A DNA stretch of 64,000 nucleotides from Paenibacillus sp. FSL R7-0273 (GTDB taxonomy: Bacteria; Bacillota; Bacilli; Paenibacillales; Paenibacillaceae). Where the stretch lies: the NCBI RefSeq assembly GCF_000758625.1, contig NZ_CP009283.1, positions 3,607,501-3,671,500 on the forward strand. Reading direction: 5' to 3'. The position numbers and the translations under genes were made by a program. This document shows positions 53,293 to 62,641 of the stretch, piece by piece (position 1 is the first letter of the stretch; the number at the start of each line of letters is the position of its first letter). Below the pieces are notes generated by a model that saw only the letters and a list, made by a program, of their open reading frames with translations, was not told where the DNA came from and ran no database searches.

Positions 53293-54510
53293 ATGGCAAC
53301 CTGGTTTCTTGTCATTATTTATCTGGCCTTTATCAGCCTGGGTCTTCCTGATTCTCTGCTTGGCTCAGCGTGGCCGGTCATGCAGCCTGAATTGAATGCA
53401 TCATTAGATTCTGCGGGGCTTATCGCCATGATTATCGCCGCCGGCACCATAGTATCCAGTCTGGCCAGCGGGAAGATGATTGAATGGCTGGGCACCGGTA
53501 AAGTCACATTAATCAGCTGCTTTATGACGGCAGCGGCGCTGCTCGGCTTCTCAGCGGCACCTTCACTAATGTGGCTGCTGCTGCTGGCTATTCCTTTGGG
53601 GCTCGGGGCAGGCTCGGTTGATGCGGCGCTCAACAACTATGTAGCAGCCCACTATAAGGCGCATCACATGAACTGGCTGCACTGCTTCTGGGGTGTAGGG
53701 GCAACAATGGGGCCTATTATTATGTCCTTCTATATGGCGGATCAGGGCTCCTGGCGCGGCGGTTATGCAGCGGTTGCGGTAATCCAGTTTGCGCTGGTTG
53801 TTATTTTACTCGTAACACTGCCGCTATGGTCCAAGATAGCAGCTGTCCATGAGCAGAACAAGGCGGGCGATGATACGGAAGCGGAGCCTTACGGTGCTGA
53901 TCCGGGTGCCGGTGGTGCATCCGCCAAGACCAATGTGTTTGGATTTAAAGGGGTAAAAACGACCCTGATCGCTTTTCTGTTCTATTGCGGGGTGGAGATG
54001 ACCGTCGGGTTATGGGGAGCCAGCTTCCTGGTAGGAGCTCATGAGCTGGATGCACAGACTGCTGCGGCATGGATCTCCATGTATTATGGAGGGATTACTG
54101 TCGGGCGGCTGATTTCCGGCTTCATTACCCTGAAGGTGAGCAACAAGCTGCTGATCCGTTCAGGACAGCTTGTTGCCCTGGCGGGAGGAGTGATTTTGCT
54201 GCTGCCGCTGCCGGATGCCTTTCTGCTGGTCGGCCTGATTCTGATCGGTCTCGGGCTGGCTCCGATTTACCCGGGGCTGCTGCATGAGACACCCGCACGC
54301 TTTGGCAAGGAAAATTCTACACGGCTGATGGGCTATCAGATGGCTGTAGCCTATACAGGAACGACGCTGCTGCCGCCGTTATTCGGCTTTATTGCCGCTA
54401 AGACTACCGTAGCCATTTTCCCGTTTACGGTTCTGCTGTTCCTGGGCCTGATGTTTATGAGTGCCGAAAATGTTAACCGGGTAATCCGTGCCAAGCGGAC
54501 CGGAATTTAA
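53293..54510 (+). CDS. MFS transporter
   Basis: A 405-aa membrane protein with about 12 hydrophobic segments and a cytoplasmic loop near residues 185-215 rich in Gly, Ala and acidic residues. Motifs include GLPDSLLGSAWP at the start and LGAGSVDAALNNYVA near 110-124, seen in sugar-type or FucP-like MFS carriers. It lies 50 nt after the VOC gene and 23 nt before maa, probably one transcription unit. The substrate is unknown. Confidence 0.85.
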   Translation: MATWFLVIIYLAFISLGLPDSLLGSAWPVMQPELNASLDSAGLIAMIIAAGTIVSSLASGKMIEWLGTGKVTLISCFMTAAALLGFSAAPSLMWLLLLAIPLGLGAGSVDAALNNYVAAHYKAHHMNWLHCFWGVGATMGPIIMSFYMADQGSWRGGYAAVAVIQFALVVILLVTLPLWSKIAAVHEQNKAGDDTEAEPYGADPGAGGASAKTNVFGFKGVKTTLIAFLFYCGVEMTVGLWGASFLVGAHELDAQTAAAWISMYYGGITVGRLISGFITLKVSNKLLIRSGQLVALAGGVILLLPLPDAFLLVGLILIGLGLAPIYPGLLHETPARFGKENSTRLMGYQMAVAYTGTTLLPPLFGFIAAKTTVAIFPFTVLLFLGLMFMSAENVNRVIRAKRTGI

Positions 54511-54533
54511 TATGGAGAGGAAGCTGAGAAGCT

Positions 54534-55145
54534 ATGAATCAAAAGGAACGTATGCTGGCCGGACTGCCGTATAAAGCATGGCTGGATGGTCTGACGGAAG
54601 AACGGACCCGGAACAAACTGAAGGTCCAGAAATTTAATCAACTCCGGCCGGATGAACAGGTGGAGCAGGAGGAGCTTATCCGCAGCATTCTGGGAAAGGC
54701 AGGCAAAAGTGTACACATCGAGCCGCCGTTTTATTGCGATTATGGCCTGAATATTGAAGCGGGCGACCATTTCTATGCCAATTTCAACTGTACCATTCTG
54801 GATGTCGGTAGGGTTAAGATCGGCAACAATGTAATGTTTGCGCCTAATGTATCTCTCTATACAGCGGGCCACCCGATTCACCCGGATTCACGGAACTCCG
54901 GTTATGAGTATGGCATTGCCATCACAATTGGTGACAACGTCTGGATCGGCGGAAATGTGGTCGTGACTCCCGGTGTTACTATAGGCAGCAATGCAGTAAT
55001 CGGGGCAGGCAGTGTGGTAACGAAGGATATTCCTGACAATGTAATTGCAGCAGGGAATCCTTGCCGGGTCATTCGTGAGATTACAGAGGATGACCGGAAA
55101 TATTATTTCAAGGACAGAGAGTTTGATGTCGAGGATTACCGGTAA
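54534..55145 (+). CDS. maa: Maltose O-acetyltransferase-like hexapeptide acetyltransferase
   Basis: A 203-aa left-handed beta-helix acetyltransferase. The N-terminal Mac domain (KERMLAGLPYKAWLDGLTEER region, residues 3-25) and the catalytic His in LYTAGHPIHP near 115-124 identify the Maa/LacA group, which acetylates maltose, glucose or galactosides with acetyl-CoA. Hexapeptide repeats (IGDNVWIGGNVVV, IGSNAVIGAGSVV) fill the C-terminal half. Terminator follows. Confidence 0.9.
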   Translation: MNQKERMLAGLPYKAWLDGLTEERTRNKLKVQKFNQLRPDEQVEQEELIRSILGKAGKSVHIEPPFYCDYGLNIEAGDHFYANFNCTILDVGRVKIGNNVMFAPNVSLYTAGHPIHPDSRNSGYEYGIAITIGDNVWIGGNVVVTPGVTIGSNAVIGAGSVVTKDIPDNVIAAGNPCRVIREITEDDRKYYFKDREFDVEDYR

Positions 55146-55173
55146 GTATAAGTCGAATTTTAAGGCTACACTG

Positions 55174-55223
55174 AAGTGCATCTGTATTGTTGGCGGCAGG
55201 CTGACGGGCGGATGCACTTTTTT
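55174..55223 (+). terminator. Terminator of the MFS-maa unit
   Basis: AAGTGCATC (55174-55182) pairs with GATGCACTT (55211-55219), with T6 running from 55218. Confidence 0.8.
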
Positions 55224-55233
55224 GTATGCTCAA

Positions 55234-55251
55234 TTGTTGTATTTACAACAA
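55234..55251. promoter_or_regulatory. MarR operator candidate
   Basis: The 18-bp perfect palindrome TTGTTGTATTTACAACAA has 8-bp arms and a 2-nt centre. It lies 47 nt upstream of the MarR start, where autoregulation would be expected; its size and symmetry fit MarR-family sites. Confidence 0.7.
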
Positions 55252-55297
55252 ATAAAAGATATTATAAATAGTATTAAAAAGGATTGGAGCTACAGCC

Positions 55298-55750
55298 ATG
55301 AAGGAGATTCTGCGTGAAATCGGGATGATTGCCAGAGCCCTGGATTCGATCAGCAATATAGAATTTAAAGAATTTGATCTGACGAAGGGGCAATACCTTT
55401 ACCTTGTCCGTATCTGTGAGCATCCGGGTATCATCCAGGAGAAGGTAGCAGAAATTCTCAAGGTTGACCGTACAACGGCAGCCCGGGCAATTCAGAAGCT
55501 GGAGCGGAACGGACTGGTCGAAAAGAGGGATGATCCGCATAACAGGAAGATCAACCTGCTGTTTCCCACTGCCAAGGGTGAACAGGTTTTTCCTTTTATT
55601 CTTAGGGAACACTCGCATTCGGACAACGTTGCTTTGGCGGGATTATCCGAGACGGAGACAGATGTCTTGTTTCAGCTTTTACAGCGGGTCAGAAAAAATG
55701 TGGAGATGGACTGGGAATCCGTAAAGAAGGGCAATAAACGCGAATATTGA
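55298..55750 (+). CDS. MarR-family transcriptional regulator
   Basis: A 150-aa winged-helix regulator. The recognition helix region is IIQEKVAEILKVDRTTAARAI near residues 45-65, and the wing is RDDPHNRKINLLFPT. AAGGATTGGAG precedes the start. The PaiA-like acetyltransferase begins 25 nt downstream, so the two form an operon, likely self-repressed through the palindrome at 55234-55251. Confidence 0.9.
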   Translation: MKEILREIGMIARALDSISNIEFKEFDLTKGQYLYLVRICEHPGIIQEKVAEILKVDRTTAARAIQKLERNGLVEKRDDPHNRKINLLFPTAKGEQVFPFILREHSHSDNVALAGLSETETDVLFQLLQRVRKNVEMDWESVKKGNKREY

Positions 55751-55775
55751 TTGTATAAAAGGAGCTAGCAACGAA

Positions 55776-56291
55776 ATGGAAATAACGATAAGACAATGCA
55801 GCCTGGCAGATTTAAAGGAACTTCAAGCCCTTAGTATCGAAACCTTTAACGACACTTTTAAAGATCAGAATTCCCCTGAAGTTATGCAGGACTATCTGGA
55901 AAAGGCCTTTAGTGACGGAAAACTGGAGGAGGAGCTGACCCGCACGGGTTCGGAATTCTTTTTTGTCCTGGTAAACGGCGAGGCGGCTGGTTATCTGAAG
56001 CTGAATATAAACGAGGCCCAGTCCGAAGAAACAGGAGCTGACACACTCGAAATTGAGCGGATCTATATCAGCAGCAGGTATCATGGAAAAGGGCTGGGCA
56101 AGCACTTGATAAACCATGCACTGGTTAATGCAGCTCAGCATAATAAATTCCGGGTCTGGCTCGGCGTTTGGGAGAATAACGGGCCGGCGATCGGCTTTTA
56201 TGAGAAAATGGGGTTTGTCCGGACCGGAACGCATATCTTCCAGATGGGCGATGAAGCACAGACAGATCTGATTATGGAAAAAATGCTGTAA
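55776..56291 (+). CDS. paiA: PaiA-like spermidine/spermine N1-acetyltransferase
   Basis: A 171-aa GNAT enzyme strongly resembling Bacillus subtilis PaiA, including LSIETFNDTFKDQNSPE at the N-terminus, LEIERIYISSRYHGKGLGKHL (acetyl-CoA loop) and AIGFYEKMGFVRTG. PaiA acetylates polyamines and was first described as a regulator of protease and sporulation genes. In Bacillus it is paired with paiB; here no paiB is adjacent, and a MarR regulator takes its place. Confidence 0.88.
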   Translation: MEITIRQCSLADLKELQALSIETFNDTFKDQNSPEVMQDYLEKAFSDGKLEEELTRTGSEFFFVLVNGEAAGYLKLNINEAQSEETGADTLEIERIYISSRYHGKGLGKHLINHALVNAAQHNKFRVWLGVWENNGPAIGFYEKMGFVRTGTHIFQMGDEAQTDLIMEKML

Positions 56292-56366
56292 AAGCCGGAA
56301 TTACTGTAATGAAAAGGCTTGCGGAAACGCAAATGTTATGGTAAGTTTTAGGAGTCATATGAAATC

Positions 56367-56376
56367 TAAACGTTTA
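56367..56376. promoter_or_regulatory. LacI operator, copy 1 (upstream of the LacI gene)
   Basis: TAAACGTTTA, the core of the 18-bp palindrome at 57600, is found 46 nt before the LacI start. Suggests autoregulation. Confidence 0.65.
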
Positions 56377-56421
56377 AATTGCTAATGGACGATGGTTCGG
56401 ATGCTTAGACAGGAGAAGCCT

Positions 56422-57474
56422 ATGAGGAAAACCAGCATCAAAGACATTGCACTCAAGGCCAATGTTTCCATTGCTACTGTCTCCTATGTGCTCAACGGAA
56501 CCCGGAATGTGCGTCCTGAGACTCACCGGAGGGTAACGGAGGCCATAGAAGAACTGAATTATAAGCCCAATGATATTGCCAAGAGCCTGAAACGCAACCG
56601 GACGAATACAATCGGGGTCATTGCCGAGGATATCACGGTGTTCAATGCCCCGGAGATTATCGACGGTATCAATGATTACGGAGACCGGCACGATCTGCAA
56701 ATTCTGCTCGTCAATCTCCGGCTGGATAAACGGATTGGCCGTAATTTCGGCGATACGGAGGTTTACCGCAAGTATGCCGAGAATGCCGTCTCCGAGCTGC
56801 TCCGCAAACAAGTGGACGGAATCATTTACATCGGGGTACACACCCGCGATTTGACCGGACTGATTGATGTTGAAGGCAAGCCCATTGTGTATACCTACGG
56901 CTATACGCAAGACAACTTATCCATCCAGTTTAATGATGAACAGGCTTCCTATGAAGCGATGGCTTATCTGGTCAGCAAGGGACACAGACGCATCGCGATA
57001 ATCAGCGGTCTCATGGACTCTATTCCGTCCAGACACCGGCTGAAGGGATATTACCGGGCTGTCACTGAATTTGAACTGCCGTTTGATCCCATGCTAATCA
57101 AAATGGGGGACTGGGAGCGCGAATCAGGCTACCGGCTGACCGGTGAGCTGCTTGAGCTGCCTGAGCCGCCGACGGCGATCCTGTCGATGAATGATGTTAT
57201 GGTCGTCGGTGTACTGCAGATGGCGGGCGAACGCGGCGTCAGTATACCCGGAGAGCTCTCGGTCATCGGCTTCGACAACCGCGAATTCAGCGATTATCTC
57301 CAGCCGAGTATTACTACGATGGGACTGCCGCTGCATGAGATGGGCTTTCAGGCAATGGAATCGCTGTACCAGATGATCAAGGGAGATCCGGTTCAGCAGC
57401 TGAAGATGCCTGAATGCCAGCTGATTGAGCGCGGCTCCGTGAAAGACCTGCACAGTGATGTGAAACACAGCTAG
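56422..57474 (+). CDS. LacI-family transcriptional regulator
   Basis: A 350-aa repressor. The N-terminal helix-turn-helix and hinge (SIKDIALKANVSIATVSYVLNG, residues 4-25, then KPNDIAKSLKRNRTNTIGVI) are canonical, followed by a periplasmic-binding fold with VIGFDNREFSDYLQPSITT near 290-308. The ATG at 56422 has AGGAGA at 6 nt spacing; the ATG at 56392 does not. Three sites resembling TTTAAACGTTTAAA lie before this gene, the 806-aa gene and the lipoprotein gene, so it probably controls the whole region to the right end. Confidence 0.92.
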   Translation: MRKTSIKDIALKANVSIATVSYVLNGTRNVRPETHRRVTEAIEELNYKPNDIAKSLKRNRTNTIGVIAEDITVFNAPEIIDGINDYGDRHDLQILLVNLRLDKRIGRNFGDTEVYRKYAENAVSELLRKQVDGIIYIGVHTRDLTGLIDVEGKPIVYTYGYTQDNLSIQFNDEQASYEAMAYLVSKGHRRIAIISGLMDSIPSRHRLKGYYRAVTEFELPFDPMLIKMGDWERESGYRLTGELLELPEPPTAILSMNDVMVVGVLQMAGERGVSIPGELSVIGFDNREFSDYLQPSITTMGLPLHEMGFQAMESLYQMIKGDPVQQLKMPECQLIERGSVKDLHSDVKHS

Positions 57475-57485
57475 AAACGGCAGCG

Positions 57486-57503
57486 CCGTCCTGAAGAGGA
57501 CGG
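57486..57503 (+). other. Hairpin after the LacI gene
   Basis: CCGTCCT, loop GAAG, AGGACGG: a perfect 7-bp stem 11 nt after the stop, with no T tract. A second hairpin, GATGTG-GTTT-CACATC (57568-57583), followed by ATTTCTTTT, comes later and may terminate weakly or mark the next promoter. Confidence 0.5.
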
Positions 57504-57599
57504 TATCCGGTTCTGCGCGAAGGATGAGTGATATGCGAATTCCGCAATTTCTTATCTTTTGAATACAGATGTGGTTTCACATCATTTCTTTTGCTACTC

Positions 57600-57617
57600 A
57601 ATTTAAACGTTTAAATT
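57600..57617. promoter_or_regulatory. LacI operator, copy 2 (perfect palindrome before the 806-aa gene)
   Basis: AATTTAAACGTTTAAATT is an 18-bp perfect palindrome with the central CG typical of LacI-family sites, 28 nt before the start codon at 57646. Confidence 0.8.
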
Positions 57618-57645
57618 GGTATCAGGATATGAAAGAGGTGATGGC

Positions 57646-60066
57646 GTGACTGCTGTACTGGGCAATGAAAAATATAAAATATCTCTAAACAGACGGGGAG
57701 CAGTGGAGTCTCTTGTCCTGCAGGATGACCCGTATGGTATGAACTGGGTCATTAACCCGCAGTATCTGCAGCAGGCGGGATACGAGGAGGACGAAGATAA
57801 GCTGTTCGGTGAGTGGGAGCTGAAGCTGGGCGGGAAGACGCTGCACAGCAGCAGCTATACCCCAAGCGTAAGTCAAGAAGGTTCCGGGCAGGCTGTTGTA
57901 GAATGTAATACTGGAAGCATTAAGCTTAGCATGGTATATACTCTGGAAGATGAACAGCTGCACTGGGCGGTCCAGCTAAGGAATACCTCCGCCGCGACAA
58001 CGCAAATTGAAGGGCTCCATCTCTGGTTCTCATTGGCTTATGTCATGTTCCGGGATGATAATGTTCTGCGTAACATGCGTGAATCGTGCGCAGTCTATCC
58101 GCATTTGGGCGGAGATTTCGCCAAGTTCGCCGCAGTTAGGCGCAGCAATGAAGGTCCGCATCTGGGAATCTACGGTATGGACGGAAGAACTGTGGCAGCT
58201 GGTTCTTACTGCCGTTATAGTAACCGCTTTCTTGAGCAGGTTTCACCGTCTCTTGACGGATTGCTCTACCACCGGCTGTCCCTTGTTGAAGACGGGACAT
58301 CCATGAGTGGTTCAGCGGCAGCAGACTGGATCTACGGTGATGAATACAAGCAGCTATGTCTCGCTCCGGGAGAGCTGAAGGAATGGAAGTATACCTTCCA
58401 GCCGTTTAATGACATGGAGGATTTCTACCGCCAGGGTGAAGGACTTGGACATCCGCACTGGAGCTACACGCCCGTGCTGCCTGCCGGAGGAGCGTTTCAG
58501 GCGTCACTACATATACCGGATGGCCTTGCTGCTAAGGAGCTCCGCCTTTACAGTGCGCCCGGGCATTCAGAAGATATTTTGCTGGAAGATGTCTCAGCAG
58601 AGCTGCAGCTGATAGCCGCCGATAGTAATGGAACCCGTTATAAGGTAGCCTTCAGACGCTATGTTCCGGGTGAGCATAAGCTGGAGCTGGTGCTTGAAGA
58701 CGGCCGCAGCGATATTCTGGTATGGAACGTACTGGAGCCGGTAAGCAAGCTGCTGGGGAAACGGGCGGAGTGGCTGTGCGTGAACAGCTATGCAGGCGCA
58801 GACGCGGCAGAACGTCCCCACGCCTTCCGGCCGCTGTCCAATCAGGGCGAATCCCTGGGAAAGCTTGCCTTTCTGCTGATGAATAACATGATGACGGACC
58901 CGGTGCCCGGACAAGTAGCCATTGCTGAAAAAGCTGCCGCTCTGGACATGCGCTTCCATTGGTTCGAGGAGGGTGATTTCTCTCGGCCGCGGGCGTTGTA
59001 TGGAGACTTTTACAGGATCTATGACTTTGACTATATCGCACATGTATTCTATTTGCTGTCCCAGATGGACGATGAGCTACTAGAGCTGCATTCAGCTCAG
59101 ACCTATCTGCAGTGGGCGGCTGAGGTGATGTGCATGCGGCTCGATCCGGAAGCTCATCCCGGCAGCCGTGAGAAGGATGAATCCCGGTTAAACGGTGTGT
59201 TTATCCTCTATATTGAGGAACTGATCTCCGCTCTGCAGGCAGCTGGCCTGACAGCCTGGCATTCCCGGCTGCAGCGTCTGTGGGAGTCCTTCGGCCGTAC
59301 CATGAACATAGGCGTACGGCATTACAGCGGGGCGGTTACAGAGCATTTTTATGATAATGCAGGTTTTGGCCCGACCTGCCAGGCTTTATGCCGGCTGGGG
59401 AATACGGCGGAAGCTGCGCGCTACGGCCAGCTGATTCTTGCCAATATCGGCTTCAGCAACGATTACCGGCTGCAGAATCCCGACCGCTGGTGGGAAGCCC
59501 TGTCTCCTATGATTCATTCCTTGTGGGGCGGGCTGGTAGCTTCATCTGCGCTGGTGACTTATGAGCATTTGGGAGATCCAGCCTACCTTGAGGCAGCTTA
59601 CCGCGCTACAATGGCTGTGTTCAACTGCTACGACTGGAACGTGCGGTCAACTCCGCGCCGCCTGGCACCCGGCGAAGCCGCCTCAACCTATAGCGTTGCT
59701 GCTCCGAACCTGAATATGCCGGAGCTGTCGCGGAACCGTTTCGGACAGTCGGTGTTTGTAGGTGCCAGTGATCCGCTGTTTGCTGCCCTGTTCGCAGATG
59801 TGTCAGGCGATGACTGGGATATGGGAGAAGAGCTGGCAGCCTATCTGCTTGGCTTTGGAACCACGGCATACCTGTACCGGGACAGCAGCGGCCGGCTGAA
59901 ATGCATCAATGGGTTCATTACCGGGGAGCAGGAAGATCTTATGATTACCAGCTATGCGGCCTATCCTTCCAGATACATGATGCTGGAGGATAACCTGGAA
60001 TTCCGTGCGCCTGAAGGCACGCTGCAGCCGAGTATCCGGCTTATACAGGGGCAATTCACTGTTTAG
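57646..60066 (+). CDS. Large protein of unrecognised family, probably carbohydrate-active
   Basis: An 806-aa protein without signal peptide or membrane helix. The first ~370 residues look beta-rich (sandwich-like), and from about residue 390 an all-helical, tryptophan-rich part resembles (alpha/alpha)-toroid glycosidases and lyases, with motifs RWWEALSPMIHSLWGGL near 620-636 and FNCYDWNVRSTPRR near 660. I cannot name the family. The GTG at 57646 has GAGGTG 5 nt upstream; the frame from TTG 57616 would start inside the operator. It precedes an ABC sugar importer and a secreted protein, so action on imported oligosaccharide is inferred. Confidence 0.75.
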   Translation: MTAVLGNEKYKISLNRRGAVESLVLQDDPYGMNWVINPQYLQQAGYEEDEDKLFGEWELKLGGKTLHSSSYTPSVSQEGSGQAVVECNTGSIKLSMVYTLEDEQLHWAVQLRNTSAATTQIEGLHLWFSLAYVMFRDDNVLRNMRESCAVYPHLGGDFAKFAAVRRSNEGPHLGIYGMDGRTVAAGSYCRYSNRFLEQVSPSLDGLLYHRLSLVEDGTSMSGSAAADWIYGDEYKQLCLAPGELKEWKYTFQPFNDMEDFYRQGEGLGHPHWSYTPVLPAGGAFQASLHIPDGLAAKELRLYSAPGHSEDILLEDVSAELQLIAADSNGTRYKVAFRRYVPGEHKLELVLEDGRSDILVWNVLEPVSKLLGKRAEWLCVNSYAGADAAERPHAFRPLSNQGESLGKLAFLLMNNMMTDPVPGQVAIAEKAAALDMRFHWFEEGDFSRPRALYGDFYRIYDFDYIAHVFYLLSQMDDELLELHSAQTYLQWAAEVMCMRLDPEAHPGSREKDESRLNGVFILYIEELISALQAAGLTAWHSRLQRLWESFGRTMNIGVRHYSGAVTEHFYDNAGFGPTCQALCRLGNTAEAARYGQLILANIGFSNDYRLQNPDRWWEALSPMIHSLWGGLVASSALVTYEHLGDPAYLEAAYRATMAVFNCYDWNVRSTPRRLAPGEAASTYSVAAPNLNMPELSRNRFGQSVFVGASDPLFAALFADVSGDDWDMGEELAAYLLGFGTTAYLYRDSSGRLKCINGFITGEQEDLMITSYAAYPSRYMMLEDNLEFRAPEGTLQPSIRLIQGQFTV

Positions 60067-60139
60067 CAGAAGAGTTTGGCTTGCCTAACTGCAGCAGCGC
60101 ACGCTTATGACGCTCTGCTGCATAAATCCAGTTTTTAAG

Positions 60140-60160
60140 TTAAACGATTAAACTCGTTTA
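60140..60160. promoter_or_regulatory. LacI operator, copy 3 (imperfect, before the binding-protein gene)
   Basis: TTAAACGATTAA (60140-60151) differs from the operator core at one base, and AAACTCGTTTA directly follows, giving two overlapping half-matches 40-60 nt before the lipoprotein start. Confidence 0.5.
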
Positions 60161-60199
60161 TCTTAAATTATATAGCTCTATCCAAAGGAGGAATAGAAG

Positions 60200-61621
60200 A
60201 TGAAGGTTGGCAAGCGTACGCTGATGCTGTCCATGGCAGTGACAATGGCACTTACAGCGCTGACAGGCTGCACAGGCAATTCGGACAACCAGCAGGGCGG
60301 TACAAACAAGGCGGCGGAGGGCACCAAAGCACCGGCAAACACCGGAGATAACAACGAGACCGCCGCAAAGGACATCACACTGGAGCTGCTGTATTGGGGG
60401 GATGATGTACAGAAAAAGCTGGTTGAAGCGGCGACAGAGAAATATACAGCCGATACCGGAATCAAGATTAACGCGCAGGTGCTGCCGGCGGACGGTACCT
60501 TTGACACCTTTATCCAGACCCGGCTGCAATCCGGCGAGCTGCCTGACATCAGCTACATGGGGGAAGGGGATATCCAGAAATATAATGAAATGGGCATTCT
60601 GGCCGATATTTCAGATCTTTTGACGGACGGAAGCATTCCTGAGAAGCTGTCTGCCATAACCATTCATTCTCCTGAGCAAAAGGTAATCGGTGTGGGCCTG
60701 TCTAATCAGCTGGAGCTGCTTTTTTACAGCAAGTCCAAGTTTGATGAAGCAGGAGTTGCCTATCCGCCAACAAAGGTGGAGGAGGCGTGGGATTGGGATA
60801 CTTTTGTAGCGAATGCCAAAAAGCTGACCAAGGATTCCAAAGGCAAAACAGCTGCTGAGGAAGGGTTTAATGCAGACCTGACCGAGAATTACGGGCTGGG
60901 CTTCACCGCCGGGCGAGAATTTCATCATTTCTGGGCGGCAAATGCGAACGGCGGCGGTATCGTATCCCCGGACGGGAAGGAATTTCAGTGGGATTCCGCG
61001 GAAAGTGCAGAAGGCATTCAGAAGCTGGCTGACCTCGTCAATAAGGATAAGGTAGCCTCCCCGTTCACTTACACCTGGAGTACAGGAATTGGTTCGGCGG
61101 TTGATGCACTCAGCGGCGGATATGCTATGGCAGTCAGCGGCTCCTGGGACCTGGCCAATATCAAGGGGAACGAAGACATCGGTGTCGGCGTACTGCCGAA
61201 AATGAAGAAAGCGGTAACAATGAATGCCGGCGCTCCGCTTGTCGTATACAACACCTCCAAGAACATAGAAGAAGCCAAAAAGTTCTACGCTTATATGGTT
61301 AATCCGGAGAACAGCCTGGAGCTGCTGCAAAGCGGGGCATGGCTGCCGAATCAGGCAGACTGGTATACCGATGCTGCACTGGTTGATAAATGGAGCTCTG
61401 AGCTTCCGGTAAGCGCCAAAGAAACTATTCTCAGCTACAGCACCACCAAGGATTCTATCGTACAATGGCCTGCTTATTACGTTCCTGCCTATCTCAAGAT
61501 GAACACGGAATACGAGAAGTCAATCGACCAGGCCCTGTCCGGCAGCAAAAGCGTAAAGGAAATCTACGATTCCATCATGCCTGTCATCAAGTCTCTGTGG
61601 GAAAGCGGCAAAGTCTCCTAG
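60200..61621 (+). CDS. Extracellular solute-binding lipoprotein, family 1 (sugar ABC importer)
   Basis: A 473-aa lipoprotein: signal peptide with lipobox LTGC and lipidated Cys24, then a Gly/Asn/Lys/Thr-rich linker to about residue 55 and a MalE-like fold. GELPDISYMGEGDIQKYNEMG and GGYAMAVSGSWDLANIKG are typical regions of oligosaccharide-binding proteins. AAAGGAGG precedes the start. Two permease genes follow, but no ATPase gene, so it would rely on a shared ATPase such as MsmX. Confidence 0.92.
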   Translation: MKVGKRTLMLSMAVTMALTALTGCTGNSDNQQGGTNKAAEGTKAPANTGDNNETAAKDITLELLYWGDDVQKKLVEAATEKYTADTGIKINAQVLPADGTFDTFIQTRLQSGELPDISYMGEGDIQKYNEMGILADISDLLTDGSIPEKLSAITIHSPEQKVIGVGLSNQLELLFYSKSKFDEAGVAYPPTKVEEAWDWDTFVANAKKLTKDSKGKTAAEEGFNADLTENYGLGFTAGREFHHFWAANANGGGIVSPDGKEFQWDSAESAEGIQKLADLVNKDKVASPFTYTWSTGIGSAVDALSGGYAMAVSGSWDLANIKGNEDIGVGVLPKMKKAVTMNAGAPLVVYNTSKNIEEAKKFYAYMVNPENSLELLQSGAWLPNQADWYTDAALVDKWSSELPVSAKETILSYSTTKDSIVQWPAYYVPAYLKMNTEYEKSIDQALSGSKSVKEIYDSIMPVIKSLWESGKVS

Positions 61622-61660
61622 CACTTATTATTCTCTTTATTTGAAAAGAGGGCTGTACAG

Positions 61661-62641
61661 ATGAACCCAGAAAGCAAAACCAGTCCGGCACCCGTCCCTG
61701 TCCCGAAGCAGGCCAAAGGTGCCGTCAAGGAAGCCGTTGCCGGTTATTTGTTCGCTGCGCCTGCCATCATCGGTTTCCTCGTATTGACCTTGTACCCGAT
61801 GCTGGCCAGCTTCATTTACAGTTTTCATAAAATAACGATTATGAGCGGTAGTCAGATCATGGAATGGATCGGACTGGATAACTACATCTATATCTTCAGC
61901 AACCCCAGCTCCGAGTTTAAAAAATCCATAACGGTAACCCTCGTTTACGCTTTTGTGAATGTGGTGCTCGTTATTGTATTTTGCCTGATCGTTGCGCTGC
62001 TGCTGAACCGCAGGTTCATTGGCAGGAATATGCTGCGGGCGGTTTTCTTTCTGCCATCCGTGGTGCCGATGCTGGCGACAACCATTGTCTGGCAGATGCT
62101 GCTGCAAAATCAGGCCAAAGGCGGACTTGTCAACTGGATTCTGCTGCAGCTGGGTATAGCACCCATAGAGTTTCTTACAGACCCGGTACAGATTTTTAGT
62201 ACCTTGTTCATTATGAGCCTGTGGACCTGCGGCGGGACCATCGTGGTCTTCATCGCCACCCTGCAGGATGTTCCCGGCGAGCTGCTGGAGGCAATCGAGA
62301 TGGACGGGGGGAATGCCTGGCACAAGTTCCTGAAGGTTACTTATCCGACGATCAAGCCGGTGCTGTTCTTCCAGCTGATCATGTGCATGATGACCTCCAT
62401 TCAGATCTATACCCAGAGTGTGGTGCTGTCCAGAAACGGAGCACCTGACCGGATGACCTATTTCATTAACGTCATGATCTATGACCATTCCTTTGTGCAG
62501 GTCGGCATGCGCGGGCTGGCTTCAGCCGAAGCCTGGATCGTCTTCCTGATTACGCTGGTGATTACCATTGTACTGTTCTACTTCCAGGGTGCATTGAAGC
62601 GTGACGATTCCATGGGCAAAAGGAGGAAGGTGAGACCATGA
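61661..62641 (+). CDS. Sugar ABC transporter permease, MalF/UgpA type
   Basis: A 326-aa membrane protein with six main hydrophobic segments. The cytoplasmic coupling motif LLEAIEMDGGNAWHKFLKVTYP near residues 208-229 is the EAA loop of carbohydrate permeases. It starts with a 35-residue polar N-terminus (Lys/Pro/Ala-rich). It overlaps the second permease by ATGA. Confidence 0.92.
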   Translation: MNPESKTSPAPVPVPKQAKGAVKEAVAGYLFAAPAIIGFLVLTLYPMLASFIYSFHKITIMSGSQIMEWIGLDNYIYIFSNPSSEFKKSITVTLVYAFVNVVLVIVFCLIVALLLNRRFIGRNMLRAVFFLPSVVPMLATTIVWQMLLQNQAKGGLVNWILLQLGIAPIEFLTDPVQIFSTLFIMSLWTCGGTIVVFIATLQDVPGELLEAIEMDGGNAWHKFLKVTYPTIKPVLFFQLIMCMMTSIQIYTQSVVLSRNGAPDRMTYFINVMIYDHSFVQVGMRGLASAEAWIVFLITLVITIVLFYFQGALKRDDSMGKRRKVRP

